From F23-D06 sp045132055 (GTDB lineage Bacteria; Bacteroidota; Bacteroidia; Bacteroidales; WCHB1-69), in assembly GCA_045132055.1 (NCBI GenBank), contig JBGURP010000039.1:1-64000 (forward strand): DNA of 64,000 nt, given 5' to 3'. Shown here piece after piece: positions 31,265 through 40,247 of the stretch. The notes under the pieces were generated by a model, which did not search any database, was not told the DNA's origin, and was given only the letters and a program-made list of their open reading frames with translations. Each line of letters begins with the position of its first letter. Position 1 is the first letter of the stretch. The translations under genes and the position numbers were made by a program.

Positions 31265-32542
31265 ATGCACAGACTTCTACAACCTCTTCTCAAAACCGAC
31301 GGACACTATACGGCCATCTCGTTCGAGGAAGCTTACGAACAGATAGCCCGGCACAGCAAGACTGCGGCCTCCAACCGCACCTTGGTGATGGCCTCCGGCG
31401 ACTATTCCAACGAAGAGTTGTATCTCATCCAACGTCTCGCGCGCACGGGCCTGCACACCAACGCCATCGGCTCTTTTGACTACTACAGACGCGGTACCCT
31501 GTTTTTCATCGATAAGAACGACATCGTGCCCTTCGCGGAACTTTTCGGAGCTGGCAAGTTTTATACCCTTCTGAACCCAGAAACCAATGCGATTTCACAG
31601 AAAACCGCACTGGGGATTTTGCAAGCCTGCCCCAATACCCCGCGCTACGATTTCAACACGCCAGGACACTTGAATATTCGCAATTTTGGCGATTTTTTCA
31701 GAAGTCTGAACCAATACCTTATCCGAAACGATTTGACCAAAGGCATTTACATCCAAGGACTGGGTAAGAACTACGAGGCGTACAAAAAGCATATTTTAGA
31801 AGAAGACACATTCCGTCTGCTGGCCTCTAACCAGCTGACCGAAGGGGAAGTACGGAACTTTGCGGAGCAATTGCTGTGTGACGAAGCTCCTGTTTTTGTC
31901 TTTTGGGAGCGTTTTCTCGACGAGCGCGGCATCATCGAACTGGAAAATCTCTGCATGTTGCTGGATATCCAAGCCAAGCCCTCGTCGGGATTCCTGTGCC
32001 TGAAAGCCGAGCTGAACTCCCAGGGTCTGTTCGACATGGGCCTCTTCCCCGAAATTTGTGTGGGTGGCGTGCCCTTCGACGAGGAAAATCGCCAGCTGAT
32101 GCAAGAACTGTATGGCCAGCCCGCGTACACGGAGCCTGTAGATCTCCCCGCGCACATCGCCGCCCGCGACTTTGACCAATGCTGGCTGTTCAATGCTACC
32201 GGCGCTGAGGTTCCGCAAGAGGTCCGCGACGTGGCGAAAAACTGCTCATGGTCAGTGCTGCAAACCGCCTTTTTCAAGGACGGGCCGTGCGACTACGACC
32301 TGATCTTGCCGGCTTCGCTGCCCGAAGAGTCCGACGGCACTTTCACCGACTCCGCACGCGCAGCCCACAACAGCAAAGCCGACTCCCCGTGCCCGATTGC
32401 GGTGAACAACATTGAACTTTTCTCCAATCTGGGCTTGCCGCTCGGTTTGCCCAAACTGGACAATTCCACGGATGTCTTCATGGAATACATCTCCTTCTTC
32501 AAAGGGGGATGCAGAAGCAAATTCAGACATTTCTTCAGATAA
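31265..32542 (+). CDS. molybdopterin-oxidoreductase-like protein lacking the iron-sulfur domain
   Basis: This 425-residue protein resembles the central part of molybdopterin oxidoreductases (NuoG/formate dehydrogenase/FwdB group). Segments include ISFEEAYEQIARHSKTAASN, VMASGDYSNEELYLIQRLAR, KGIYIQGLGKNYEAYKKHIL, VFVFWERFLDERGIIELENL and CDYDLILPASLPEESDGTFT. There is no N-terminal CxxC[x]nC iron-sulfur motif and no obvious dinucleotide-binding C-terminal domain, so an active molybdenum enzyme is doubtful. It starts six bases after gldA and 18 before sppA, deep in an envelope operon. It may be a structural or degenerate homologue. Confidence 0.65.
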   Translation: MHRLLQPLLKTDGHYTAISFEEAYEQIARHSKTAASNRTLVMASGDYSNEELYLIQRLARTGLHTNAIGSFDYYRRGTLFFIDKNDIVPFAELFGAGKFYTLLNPETNAISQKTALGILQACPNTPRYDFNTPGHLNIRNFGDFFRSLNQYLIRNDLTKGIYIQGLGKNYEAYKKHILEEDTFRLLASNQLTEGEVRNFAEQLLCDEAPVFVFWERFLDERGIIELENLCMLLDIQAKPSSGFLCLKAELNSQGLFDMGLFPEICVGGVPFDEENRQLMQELYGQPAYTEPVDLPAHIAARDFDQCWLFNATGAEVPQEVRDVAKNCSWSVLQTAFFKDGPCDYDLILPASLPEESDGTFTDSARAAHNSKADSPCPIAVNNIELFSNLGLPLGLPKLDNSTDVFMEYISFFKGGCRSKFRHFFR

Positions 32543-32560
32543 TTTTTAAATCCCATCAAT

Positions 32561-34378
32561 ATGAATGACAATGAATTAAACTATCAAAATCAGCCCGCAA
32601 CGGCTAAACCGGAAACCCGTACCCGGAAATTCTGGCGGGTGGTGTTCGGCTCCATGCTGGGCTTCTTCTTCTCCATGATACTTGTCTCCATCCTCTACAT
32701 GGTGATGTTGATCAGTATGATTGCTGCATTTTCGTCTATGGACAAAGATTCAGCCGATGTGAAGGATAACAGCATCCTGAAAATCAATCTGACCCAGGGT
32801 GTGGCCGAGAGGGCGGTGGAGACCCCGTTTGACAAGTTCAATGACTACAGTCAGATAGGTTTGGACGACGTGCTGGCCTCTATCAAGAACGCATCCACTG
32901 ATCCCAAGATCAAAGGTATCTACATCAACTCCGCTACCGTGTCCGCCTCTCCTGCGACGGTTAAGGAGATTCACGATGCCCTGCTCGAGTTCAAGAAATC
33001 CGGCAAGTTCATCTATGCCTACAGCGATGTCTTCGCCCAAAACGGCTATTATCTGGCATCTGTTGCCGACAAGATTATCCTCAACCCCACTGGTTCTCTG
33101 GATTTCAAGGGCTACGCCATGCAGATCATGTTTTACAAAGGCCTTATCGACAAATTGGATGTGGATGTGCAAGTGGTGCGCCACGGACAATTCAAGAGTG
33201 CCGTGGAACCCTACATCCTGGATAAGATGAGCGAGGCTAACCGCGAGCAGCTGACGCTTCTGACCAACACGTTGTGGGATGTGTTCATCAGCGACATCTC
33301 CGCATCGCGCAAAATCCCGGCAGACACCCTGAATGCCATCGCCGACAATCTGCTCTGCGCACTGCCTAAAGATGCACTGAGACTGAAACTGGTGGATAAG
33401 CTCGGCTTCCCCAGCGACATGGAAAAAATGCTGAAAGATAAGCTCAATGTGGCCGAAGATAAGGATCTCAATATCGTCACGATTGAAAAATACAAGAAGA
33501 GTATCAAAAATGACAACAATGCTACTGACAAAATCGCAGTCGTATATGCCGTTGGCAATATAAAAGACGGCAAAGGCGACAATAGTCAGGGCATCTACTC
33601 CGAAAGCTTTATCAAAGAATTCAAAAAAGCATACAAAGACAAAGATGTGAAGGCTATCGTGTTGAGAATCAATTCTCCAGGCGGTAGTGCTTTGGCTTCC
33701 GAGAACATCTGGCAGGAAATTGAGAAAGCCAAGAAGGCTGGCAAAGTGGTGGTTACCTCCATGGGCGACTACGCTGCCTCCGGCGGCTATTACATCGCCT
33801 GCAACTCCAACTACATCATCGCACAACCCAATACCATCACCGGCTCCATCGGCGTGTTCGGCATGATTCCTTCCTTCCAAAATACACTCAAAAACAAATT
33901 GGGTGTCACCATTGACGGCGTGAAAACCAACAAACATTCGGATTATGGCACAGGCTTCCGCCCAATGGATGAGACCGAGATGGCTGTAATGCAGATTTCC
34001 GTGGAAGATATCTACAGCACCTTCACCAAGCGTGTGGCTGACGGCCGCAAGATGACGGTGGCACAGGTGGACAGCATCGGCCAAGGTCGTGTGTGGGCCG
34101 GTGCAGACGCCATCAAGATTGGCTTGGTTGACAAGCTCGGCTCAATCGATGATGCCATCGCCAAAGCCGCCCAATTGGCTAAAATTTCGAAATACGCTAT
34201 CGTCTATTATCCCAAACAGAAAGACTGGTTTACCATGCTGTTCAGCAAAGAGGATGAGGTGGAGGCCGCTTTGAGAGCCAAACTGGACCGCTTCTATTTC
34301 ACCTACGAAGGGTTGAATCAATTGATGAGCCAAGAAGGTGTGCAGGCAAGAATGCCTATGGAAATTTACATTTATTAA
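32561..34378 (+). CDS. sppA: signal peptide peptidase SppA, long form
   Basis: This 605-residue membrane serine protease degrades cleaved signal peptides. A transmembrane helix lies at about 28-60. The two tandem ClpP-like domains carry the catalytic dyad: the general-base lysine in VVRHGQFKSAVEPY (first domain) and the nucleophile serine in MGDYAASGGYYIACNS (second domain). NTITGSIGVFG and VDSIGQGRVWAG are also typical. The length is that of the E. coli-type 67-kDa form. It is the third gene of the gldA operon. Confidence 0.95.
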   Translation: MNDNELNYQNQPATAKPETRTRKFWRVVFGSMLGFFFSMILVSILYMVMLISMIAAFSSMDKDSADVKDNSILKINLTQGVAERAVETPFDKFNDYSQIGLDDVLASIKNASTDPKIKGIYINSATVSASPATVKEIHDALLEFKKSGKFIYAYSDVFAQNGYYLASVADKIILNPTGSLDFKGYAMQIMFYKGLIDKLDVDVQVVRHGQFKSAVEPYILDKMSEANREQLTLLTNTLWDVFISDISASRKIPADTLNAIADNLLCALPKDALRLKLVDKLGFPSDMEKMLKDKLNVAEDKDLNIVTIEKYKKSIKNDNNATDKIAVVYAVGNIKDGKGDNSQGIYSESFIKEFKKAYKDKDVKAIVLRINSPGGSALASENIWQEIEKAKKAGKVVVTSMGDYAASGGYYIACNSNYIIAQPNTITGSIGVFGMIPSFQNTLKNKLGVTIDGVKTNKHSDYGTGFRPMDETEMAVMQISVEDIYSTFTKRVADGRKMTVAQVDSIGQGRVWAGADAIKIGLVDKLGSIDDAIAKAAQLAKISKYAIVYYPKQKDWFTMLFSKEDEVEAALRAKLDRFYFTYEGLNQLMSQEGVQARMPMEIYIY

Positions 34379-34396
34379 CCCCTCATTTTTTGTGTT

Positions 34397-35206
34397 ATGA
34401 ATGCTGAAATCTTATCTTCCGCTTTTTACATATATTTGTATGTGATGATCGGCATCGCCGCTGTGGTGTTTGTTTCCCTTTATTTTGTCGATGCCAGCTA
34501 CGGTGCTTTCACCAAGAAAACTTGGGGTAAGACTATCAATAACAAATTGGCTTGGTTCCTCATGGAATTTCCCATCTTCTTGGCCATGATCATTATCTGG
34601 TTGTGCTCGCCCCACCGGTTTGAAATTGTGCCCATGGTGTTCTTGCTCATCTTTGAGATTCACTATTTCCAACGATCGCTCATTTTCCCATGGCTCATGA
34701 AGGGCAAGAAAAGCCAGATGTCGCTGGCGGTCATGTTCATGGGCATCGCGTTTAACATCTTGAACGCCATGATGCAGGGCTATTGGATTTTCTTTGAGTC
34801 TTTCAAATGCAATTACCACGTGCTGGGACTTTCTTACACAGACCTCGCTTGGCTGAAATCGCCGCAATTCATCATCGGCGTGTGCATTTTCTTCATCGGT
34901 TTCTATATCAATCTGCGCTCCGACTATATCATCCGTCACCTGCGCAAGAGCGACGACGACAACAAGCACTACTTGCCCAAAGGCTTCATGTTTGAATATG
35001 TGACCAGTGCCAACTATCTGGGCGAGCTCACCGAGTGGCTCGGATTTGCCATCCTCACGTGGTCGTTGTCCGGTTTGGTGTTCTTCATCTGGACGTTTGC
35101 CAACCTGGTGCCCCGCGCCAACGCTATCTACAAACGTTACAAAACCGAATTCGGTCCTGAGATGGAAGCCAAGAAACTGAAGAGAGTTTTTCCGTTCATC
35201 TACTAA
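34397..35206 (+). CDS. 3-oxo-5-alpha-steroid 4-dehydrogenase family membrane protein
   Basis: This 269-residue protein has about six transmembrane helices. The steroid 5-alpha-reductase C-terminal signature is present: IGFYINLRSDYIIRHLRKSD, then KHYLPKGFMFEYVTSANYLG, ELTEWLGFAILTWS and the final YKRYKTEFGPEMEAKKLKRV. These enzymes reduce a 4-ene next to a 3-oxo group with NADPH; eukaryotic members act on steroids and related bacterial enzymes have been linked to bile-acid intermediates. The substrate here is not shown. It lies 18 bases after sppA and 28 before murF, so an isoprenoid or lipid substrate of the cell envelope is also conceivable. Confidence 0.88.
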   Translation: MNAEILSSAFYIYLYVMIGIAAVVFVSLYFVDASYGAFTKKTWGKTINNKLAWFLMEFPIFLAMIIIWLCSPHRFEIVPMVFLLIFEIHYFQRSLIFPWLMKGKKSQMSLAVMFMGIAFNILNAMMQGYWIFFESFKCNYHVLGLSYTDLAWLKSPQFIIGVCIFFIGFYINLRSDYIIRHLRKSDDDNKHYLPKGFMFEYVTSANYLGELTEWLGFAILTWSLSGLVFFIWTFANLVPRANAIYKRYKTEFGPEMEAKKLKRVFPFIY

Positions 35207-35234
35207 CTGTTTGAACCTTTATAACATTAATTCT

Positions 35235-36491
35235 ATGGAAATCAGCAAATTGTACTCCCGATATCTGGAACATCCGCAAATCTGTACCGATACGCGGAAC
35301 ATTATCCCTGACAGCATCTTCGTATGCCTCAAAGGCGAGCGTTTCGATGGTAACCAATTCGCGCTCAGTGCCCTGGAGCAAGGCGCGTCCTACGTCATTA
35401 CCGAGAATGCTGCGCTGGCGGACAACCCGCGCTGCATAGTCGTGGAGAACAGTTTGGCGACCCTGCAACAACTGGCCGCCCACCATCGGCAGCAACTCAA
35501 TATCCCGATCATCGGCATTACGGGAACTAATGGCAAGACTACCACCAAAGAGCTGGTTTCCATGGTGTTGGCGCAGAAATTCCGCACTGCTTATACCAAG
35601 GGTAACCTCAATAACCACATTGGCGTGCCCCTCACTTTGCTTTCGATAAAGCCTTCGGATGAGATTGCCATTGTGGAGATGGGCGCCAACCATCCGGGCG
35701 AAATTGCCGACCTGTGCGCCATCGCACGCCCCACCTACGGCCTCATCACCAATGTGGGCAAGGCGCACATTGAGGGCTTTGGCTCCGAAGCGGAGATTGT
35801 CCACACCAAAAAGGCCCTCTATCGCTCGGTCATCGACGACAACGGTACTCTTTTCGTCAACGTCAACGACTCCAAGCTCCGCGATGGGCTGGACTACGAC
35901 AAGGTGGTCTATTACGCTGAGGGAGGCGAAGATAATATCGTGAGCATGTCGCCCTACCTGCGCATACGCGTGGCGGGGCGCGAGGTCGATACGCACTTGA
36001 CCGGCAGCTACAATATTTACAACTTTTTGGCCGCCGCAGCGGTGGGCCACTATTTCGGGGTCAGCGACGAGCAGATTGCCGATGCTTTGGGTCAGTACGT
36101 GCCCTCCAACCATCGCTCGCAGGTCAACAAGATTGGCACTAACGTCATTATTTCCGACTATTATAATGCCAACCCCACCAGCATGGAGGCCGCGGTACGA
36201 AACCTTGCCCAATTGCAGCATCCGCACAAGCTTGCCATATTGGGCGACATGCGTGAGCTGGGGCCGGTGAGCCGCGAAGAGCATCAGAAAATCATCCAAC
36301 TGTGCACTGCGTTGCATCTGAATGCTCTGTTCGTGGGTTCGGAGTTTGCCGCCCATCAGCCGGAGCACTGCTACCGTGATGTGGAGGAACTCAACGAAGC
36401 GCTGAAAGCGCAGCCCATTACGGATTCCCTGATTCTGGTCAAGGGCTCCAATAGCATGCATTTGGACCGATTAACAGCCTTGTTGCAATGA
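35235..36491 (+). CDS. murF: UDP-N-acetylmuramoyl-tripeptide--D-alanyl-D-alanine ligase
   Basis: This 418-residue Mur ligase adds D-Ala-D-Ala to the UDP-MurNAc tripeptide. The N-terminal domain has CTDTRNIIPDSIFVCLKGER (the DSR-type substrate loop), followed by the ATP site IGITGTNGKTTTKELV. IVEMGANHPGEIA, TNVGKAHIEGFGSEAEI and the C-terminal DYYNANPTSMEAAVRNLAQL with LAILGDMRELG follow. The ATG at 35235 is used instead of an in-frame TTG at 35211. It overlaps anmK by four bases, coupling synthesis of the peptide stem with recycling of anhydro-MurNAc. Confidence 0.95.
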   Translation: MEISKLYSRYLEHPQICTDTRNIIPDSIFVCLKGERFDGNQFALSALEQGASYVITENAALADNPRCIVVENSLATLQQLAAHHRQQLNIPIIGITGTNGKTTTKELVSMVLAQKFRTAYTKGNLNNHIGVPLTLLSIKPSDEIAIVEMGANHPGEIADLCAIARPTYGLITNVGKAHIEGFGSEAEIVHTKKALYRSVIDDNGTLFVNVNDSKLRDGLDYDKVVYYAEGGEDNIVSMSPYLRIRVAGREVDTHLTGSYNIYNFLAAAAVGHYFGVSDEQIADALGQYVPSNHRSQVNKIGTNVIISDYYNANPTSMEAAVRNLAQLQHPHKLAILGDMRELGPVSREEHQKIIQLCTALHLNALFVGSEFAAHQPEHCYRDVEELNEALKAQPITDSLILVKGSNSMHLDRLTALLQ

Positions 36492-37549
36492 GCAAAACCT
36501 ACCGTACGGGTATTGGCGTGATGTCCGGCACCTCGTTGGATGGGCTGGACTTGGCGTGGTGTTCCTTTGAAAAAGTTGGAGCACGCTGGAATTACCGCAT
36601 TGAAAAAGCTTGCACAATACCTTACGACCCGGCATTTCGGGCTCGTCTGGCCAATGCTACCCAGCTTTCTGCCCTCGATTATGCTAAATTGGATATGGAT
36701 TTGGGCGCGCTGATTGCCGATCGCATCAACGAATGGCTGGGCAACCAGCCCAAGCCCGACTTCATCGCATCGCACGGGCATACCGTGTTTCATCAGCCGC
36801 ACTGCGGGCTTACCACCCAGATTGGCAGTGGGGCTGTCATTGCCGCCCGCACGGGCATTACCACCGTCTGCGATTTCCGTACGATGGACGTGGCCTTGGG
36901 TGGGCAAGGAGCACCTTTGGTGCCTATCGGCGATGCTCTGCTCTTTAGCCAATATGATGCCTGCCTCAACCTCGGCGGGTTTTGCAATATATCCTTTCAG
37001 GAAGGGAACAAGCGCGTGGCCTTTGACATCACCCCGTGCAACATGGCCCTGAACCGTCTTGCCAATCTGCTTGGGAAACCCTACGACGAGGGTGGGGAAT
37101 TGGCGCGCCGCGGACATCTCATCCCGGATCTTTTGCAACAACTCAACGAGTTGGAATACTATCGGTTGCCTTATCCGAAATCGTTGGGCAAAGAGTGGTT
37201 CGACCAGCATTTTTGGCCGCTGATTGCAAAATTTGAGAATCAATCGGTTGCAGATCTGCTACATACCGTCGTGCAACATATCGTTGGCCAAATAGCCCAA
37301 GTGCTGCCCGAAAGTGCCAGTACACTGCTGACTACTGGCGGCGGTGCATACAATAACTTTTTGATACAGAGTGTTCAAAATCAATGGAACGGAGATATCA
37401 TCGTTCCGGATTCCCTTACCATTGATTTCAAAGAAGCTTTGGTTTTTGCCTTCCTGGGAATGCTGCGTTTGCGGGGTGAAGCAAATTGCCTGGCAAGCGT
37501 AACAGGTGCAAAACAAGACAATTGCGGCGGCGCTGTTTATTTTGTTTAA
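36488..37549 (+). CDS. anmK: anhydro-N-acetylmuramic acid kinase
   Basis: This 353-residue sugar kinase cleaves the 1,6-anhydro ring and phosphorylates anhydro-MurNAc, returning murein fragments to MurNAc-6-phosphate. Motifs are GIGVMSGTSLDGLDLAWCSF near 8-27, SHGHTVFHQP near 97, TVCDFRTMDVALGGQGAPLV near 124-143, LNLGGFCNISF near 163 and LTTGGGAYNNFL near 282. Coupled to murF by an ATGA overlap, it is the last gene of the gldA operon. MurQ and AmpG are not in the window. Confidence 0.95.
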   Translation: MSKTYRTGIGVMSGTSLDGLDLAWCSFEKVGARWNYRIEKACTIPYDPAFRARLANATQLSALDYAKLDMDLGALIADRINEWLGNQPKPDFIASHGHTVFHQPHCGLTTQIGSGAVIAARTGITTVCDFRTMDVALGGQGAPLVPIGDALLFSQYDACLNLGGFCNISFQEGNKRVAFDITPCNMALNRLANLLGKPYDEGGELARRGHLIPDLLQQLNELEYYRLPYPKSLGKEWFDQHFWPLIAKFENQSVADLLHTVVQHIVGQIAQVLPESASTLLTTGGGAYNNFLIQSVQNQWNGDIIVPDSLTIDFKEALVFAFLGMLRLRGEANCLASVTGAKQDNCGGAVYFV

Positions 37550-37610
37550 AAAAAATCGCCGATTGAAATTTTTTTCAAAAAAAATCGTTGTTCTTATAAA
37601 AGAAAAATAG

Positions 37611-37618
37611 TACTTTTG
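37611..37618 (+). promoter_or_regulatory. -7 promoter element for tonB
   Basis: TACTTTTG lies 47 bases before the ATG at 37666. A TTG (37588-37590) 20 bases upstream fits the -33 box. Confidence 0.7.
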
Positions 37619-37665
37619 CCGTGCTAATTATATTAAGAGAAATAACCTTATAAATCATCATAATT

Positions 37666-38352
37666 ATGATTACGAAGAAAACCGACAGAGGAAACCTGGA
37701 GAACAAGAGAACGCTGTTTCTCTTGTTGGGTTTCGTAGTTGTTTTAGGGTTGGTGTATGCTGGTTTTGAGCTTTTTGCCAGTGAGGACAAAGCTCCGGCT
37801 TTCACTATTTCCGATGACGACTTCATTGAAGTGAAAGATGAAGATGTCATTGCCACTGACCAAACTCCTCCCCCTCCACCAGAGCCGCAACAACAGCAAC
37901 AAGCCGTGGTGCTGAACATCGTGGAAGACAATATCAAGGTCAGCACGGACTTTGACTTCGGTCAGGACGTCTTCGAAGATGACGCCATTGAGGAAGTGGA
38001 TGACGTGGTGGAAGTCGTGGAAGAGGAAACCGACGCTACACCTCCTGTTTACTTCACAGAAGAAATGCCCGAATTCCCTGGCGGTATGGAAGCGTTGAAC
38101 TCCTTCCTTTCCAGAGAGATTCAGTATCCTGAAGTGGCTCGTAACAATGGTATCACCGGTACGGTGCTGATTGAGTTCGTCGTGGAACGCGACGGCCGCG
38201 TGAGCAACGCCAAGGTGAAAGTTCCGTTGTATCCCGACTGCGATAAAGAGGCTGTGCGCGGTATCATGGCTATGCCGAAATGGAAACCCGGCAAGAACAT
38301 GGGCAAGCCCGTACGTTGCTTCTACCAGGTGCCTGTCACCTTCAGAATGTAA
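37666..38352 (+). CDS. tonB: TonB-family energy transducer
   Basis: This 228-residue protein has one N-terminal membrane helix (about 17-37, FLLLGFVVVLGLVYAGFELF). A periplasmic linker with PPPPPEPQQQQQ and a very acidic stretch (FEDDAIEEVDDVVEVVEEET) follows. The C-terminal TonB domain (about 135-228) has FPGGMEALNSFLSREIQYPE, ARNNGITGTVLIEFVVERDG and KWKPGKNMGKPVRCFYQVPV. It transmits proton-motive force from ExbBD to outer-membrane receptors. It is a single-gene unit ended by the terminator at 38375. ExbB and ExbD are not adjacent. Confidence 0.93.
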   Translation: MITKKTDRGNLENKRTLFLLLGFVVVLGLVYAGFELFASEDKAPAFTISDDDFIEVKDEDVIATDQTPPPPPEPQQQQQAVVLNIVEDNIKVSTDFDFGQDVFEDDAIEEVDDVVEVVEEETDATPPVYFTEEMPEFPGGMEALNSFLSREIQYPEVARNNGITGTVLIEFVVERDGRVSNAKVKVPLYPDCDKEAVRGIMAMPKWKPGKNMGKPVRCFYQVPVTFRM

Positions 38353-38374
38353 GTTCTGATGGATTTTCAAAAAT

Positions 38375-38404
38375 AAAAAGGGGAACATCATGTTCCCCTT
38401 TTTA
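38375..38404. terminator. bidirectional terminator between tonB and the MbnP gene
   Basis: The perfect 13-base arms aaaaaggggaaca and tgttccccttttt surround a 3-base loop. The stop codon of the convergent MbnP gene (38402) lies inside it. Confidence 0.88.
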
Positions 38405-39151
38405 TTTCGCTTGAAATACATCCCAACCGTTGGCTTCCAGCACCTCCTGCGCTGCGGCGTTTTGCATGATGCTGCCGCCATACTCGTTGAAATCGTAGAT
38501 GTGCGGGGAGATGAACCATCGGTTGATATTCATGTCCAAAACAATGTCCATAATGCCGTCTTTGGACAATGTTTTTTGCACCAAGGGCAACGTGACGGTG
38601 AACGAATGTTCGAGCGTGTCCCCTTCGGCGTTCAGCACCCGGCCCGAGTGCAAGTTGAATGGGTGAGCGGTCTCGTCCGGGGCCTGCCAGCGGCCATTGA
38701 TTTTCATGTAATGGTAGCCCCCGCCCAGCACCGCGGGCCAGCTCATGTTGTTCTCCGGCGCATCTGTGTACGCATGCGTGATATTGAGCTCCGGAGCCAA
38801 GCCAAAGACAAAAGACACCGACGTGTACACGCCCGCGGGCAATTCGTCGCCAGGATGCCAAACCAACGTGCCTGGAATGTCCGCATCCACATAATGGGCG
38901 CACTGGTCGGACTTTATCGCATGTTGCGTGCCGTCCGACTTCGTCAATATCACATTGGAAATAAAATATTGAGCCTCCGTGACCTCGTAGCGGTTTCCCG
39001 CAGCATTCTGGTACAACATCGTGTCCTGCTGCAATTCATCGCCGTCTACAGAAAAAATAAAATGCAACCTGGCCGTGCCCGTAGGCTTCTGGCAGGCTGT
39101 AGATAGTAAAACGAGGAGCAACAAACCTGAAATCCTACCACTCATCTTCAA
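38402..39151 (-). CDS. MbnP-family lipoprotein
   Basis: This 249-residue protein has a lipobox STAC (C20), so it is lipid-anchored. The MbnP pattern is visible in GTARLHFIFSVDGDELQQDT, EVTEAQYFISNVILTKSDGT, VSFVFGLAPELN and the diagnostic NMSWPAVLGGGYHYMKINGR. MbnP proteins are found with MbnH-like di-heme enzymes and can bind copper after modification of a tryptophan. No MbnH-like gene lies here, so the metal role is open. Its start overlaps the DUF4468 gene end by 17 bases. Confidence 0.85.
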   Translation of the reverse strand: MKMSGRISGLLLLVLLSTACQKPTGTARLHFIFSVDGDELQQDTMLYQNAAGNRYEVTEAQYFISNVILTKSDGTQHAIKSDQCAHYVDADIPGTLVWHPGDELPAGVYTSVSFVFGLAPELNITHAYTDAPENNMSWPAVLGGGYHYMKINGRWQAPDETAHPFNLHSGRVLNAEGDTLEHSFTVTLPLVQKTLSKDGIMDIVLDMNINRWFISPHIYDFNEYGGSIMQNAAAQEVLEANGWDVFQAK

Positions 39152-39686
39152 AGACCTCTGGCGGTAACATTCCTTCTTCCAAGGAGTTGATTAATTTCTT
39201 AATCTGTTCATCAATCTGATTCAGCCAATCGTATTGAGAAGGGGACCAATAAGGACTGTCGGTCTTGAACCAGTTCTCAATGGGAGCAGCGGCAGCGGCC
39301 TTTTCGTTAAAGTTGGTGATGGTATAACGGTAACGCCCTTCGCGACACTCCAGTTTGAAATTGTAATAGACAATGTTTTTCTGTACCATAGTTCCATCCT
39401 TCTGTTTGGAGAAGATTCGTACACTGGAACGCATCTCTATCACACCTTTCTCCGGATCAGCCTTTTTGATCACCTCGGCCGTGTTTTTATAGTATTTTTT
39501 CACCCATGCCATAGCTCTGTCGTAAAGCACTTGAGGCGTGCCCTCCTGTTTTACCACATCCTGATAGGTCACCAGATTGGTTCTATCGTCTATAGGCAGG
39601 TCTGGCACCGGAAGTTGGGCGGGTTTCTGGGCAAAAGCGACAGCTACGATAACCAACAGCATCGCGAATATTGCAATCTTTTTCAT
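39135..39686 (-). CDS. secreted DUF4468 (TBP-like fold) protein
   Basis: This 183-residue protein has a signal peptide (MKKIAIFAMLLVIVAVAFA, cleavage near AQ). The DUF4468 segment covers about 30-130: VPDLPIDDRTNLVTYQDVVK, QVLYDRAMAWVKKYYKNTAE, KGVIEMRSSVRIFSKQKDG and YYNFKLECREGRYRYTITNF. Function is unknown; such proteins are common exported proteins of Bacteroidota. It starts four bases after the folA stop and overlaps the MbnP start. Confidence 0.85.
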   Translation of the reverse strand: MKKIAIFAMLLVIVAVAFAQKPAQLPVPDLPIDDRTNLVTYQDVVKQEGTPQVLYDRAMAWVKKYYKNTAEVIKKADPEKGVIEMRSSVRIFSKQKDGTMVQKNIVYYNFKLECREGRYRYTITNFNEKAAAAAPIENWFKTDSPYWSPSQYDWLNQIDEQIKKLINSLEEGMLPPEVFEDEW

Positions 39687-39690
39687 TTTC

Positions 39691-40179
39691 CTACTTTCTG
39701 ATTAAGGTTTGAAAATATAAGTCGAATTGGTTTTTTTCGTCTTTCGGGACGAATGTGCTCTCCGTTAACGTCCATTCTTCTTCGTTTATGGCTGGAAAAT
39801 AAACGTCAGCGGTGAAAGCGGAGACGATTCTGGTGAGATAAAGTTTATCGGCGTATGGTAAAAAAAGCCTGTACATGGTAGCACCGCCCATCACGAAAGC
39901 CTCTTCCTCGTCTTGTACCAAGGCGAGGGCGTCCTCAATGGAGTGCACTGTCTCGCAGTCTGGGAAGGTGACGTCATCCAGCGTGATCACGATGTTTCTT
40001 CTGTTGGGAAGCGGCTTTTTCGGCAAAGACTCCCAGGTTCTGTCGCCCATCATGACTGCATGGCCGGAGGTAATCTCCTTGAAATGCTTGAGGTCAACGG
40101 GTAGATGGCAGAGCAGCTGGTTCTTGTAGCCGAGTTCGAGGTTTTCGCCCACCGCGGCAATCATGCTGATATTCTTCAT
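39691..40179 (-). CDS. folA: dihydrofolate reductase
   Basis: This 162-residue enzyme reduces dihydrofolate with NADPH. Motifs are SMIAAVGENLELGYKNQLLC near 5-24, LPVDLKHFKEITSGHAVMMG with the catalytic acid in the VDLKHF segment, DRTWESLPKKPLPNRRNIVI, and VMGGATMYRLFLPYADKLYL. Length is standard. It precedes the DUF4468 and MbnP genes in the same direction with a four-base gap. No thyA is visible nearby. Confidence 0.95.
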   Translation of the reverse strand: MKNISMIAAVGENLELGYKNQLLCHLPVDLKHFKEITSGHAVMMGDRTWESLPKKPLPNRRNIVITLDDVTFPDCETVHSIEDALALVQDEEEAFVMGGATMYRLFLPYADKLYLTRIVSAFTADVYFPAINEEEWTLTESTFVPKDEKNQFDLYFQTLIRK

Positions 40180-40247
40180 TGTATTTAATGTTCGGTTTTA
40201 TTGTTAAAGATCTAGTTGAAAATCAAAGATGTGCAATCCTGTTATGA

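Noticed and set aside
32750..34084. 444-codon minus-strand frame opposite sppA
   Set aside because: Shadow of the sppA gene, whose catalytic motifs are intact.
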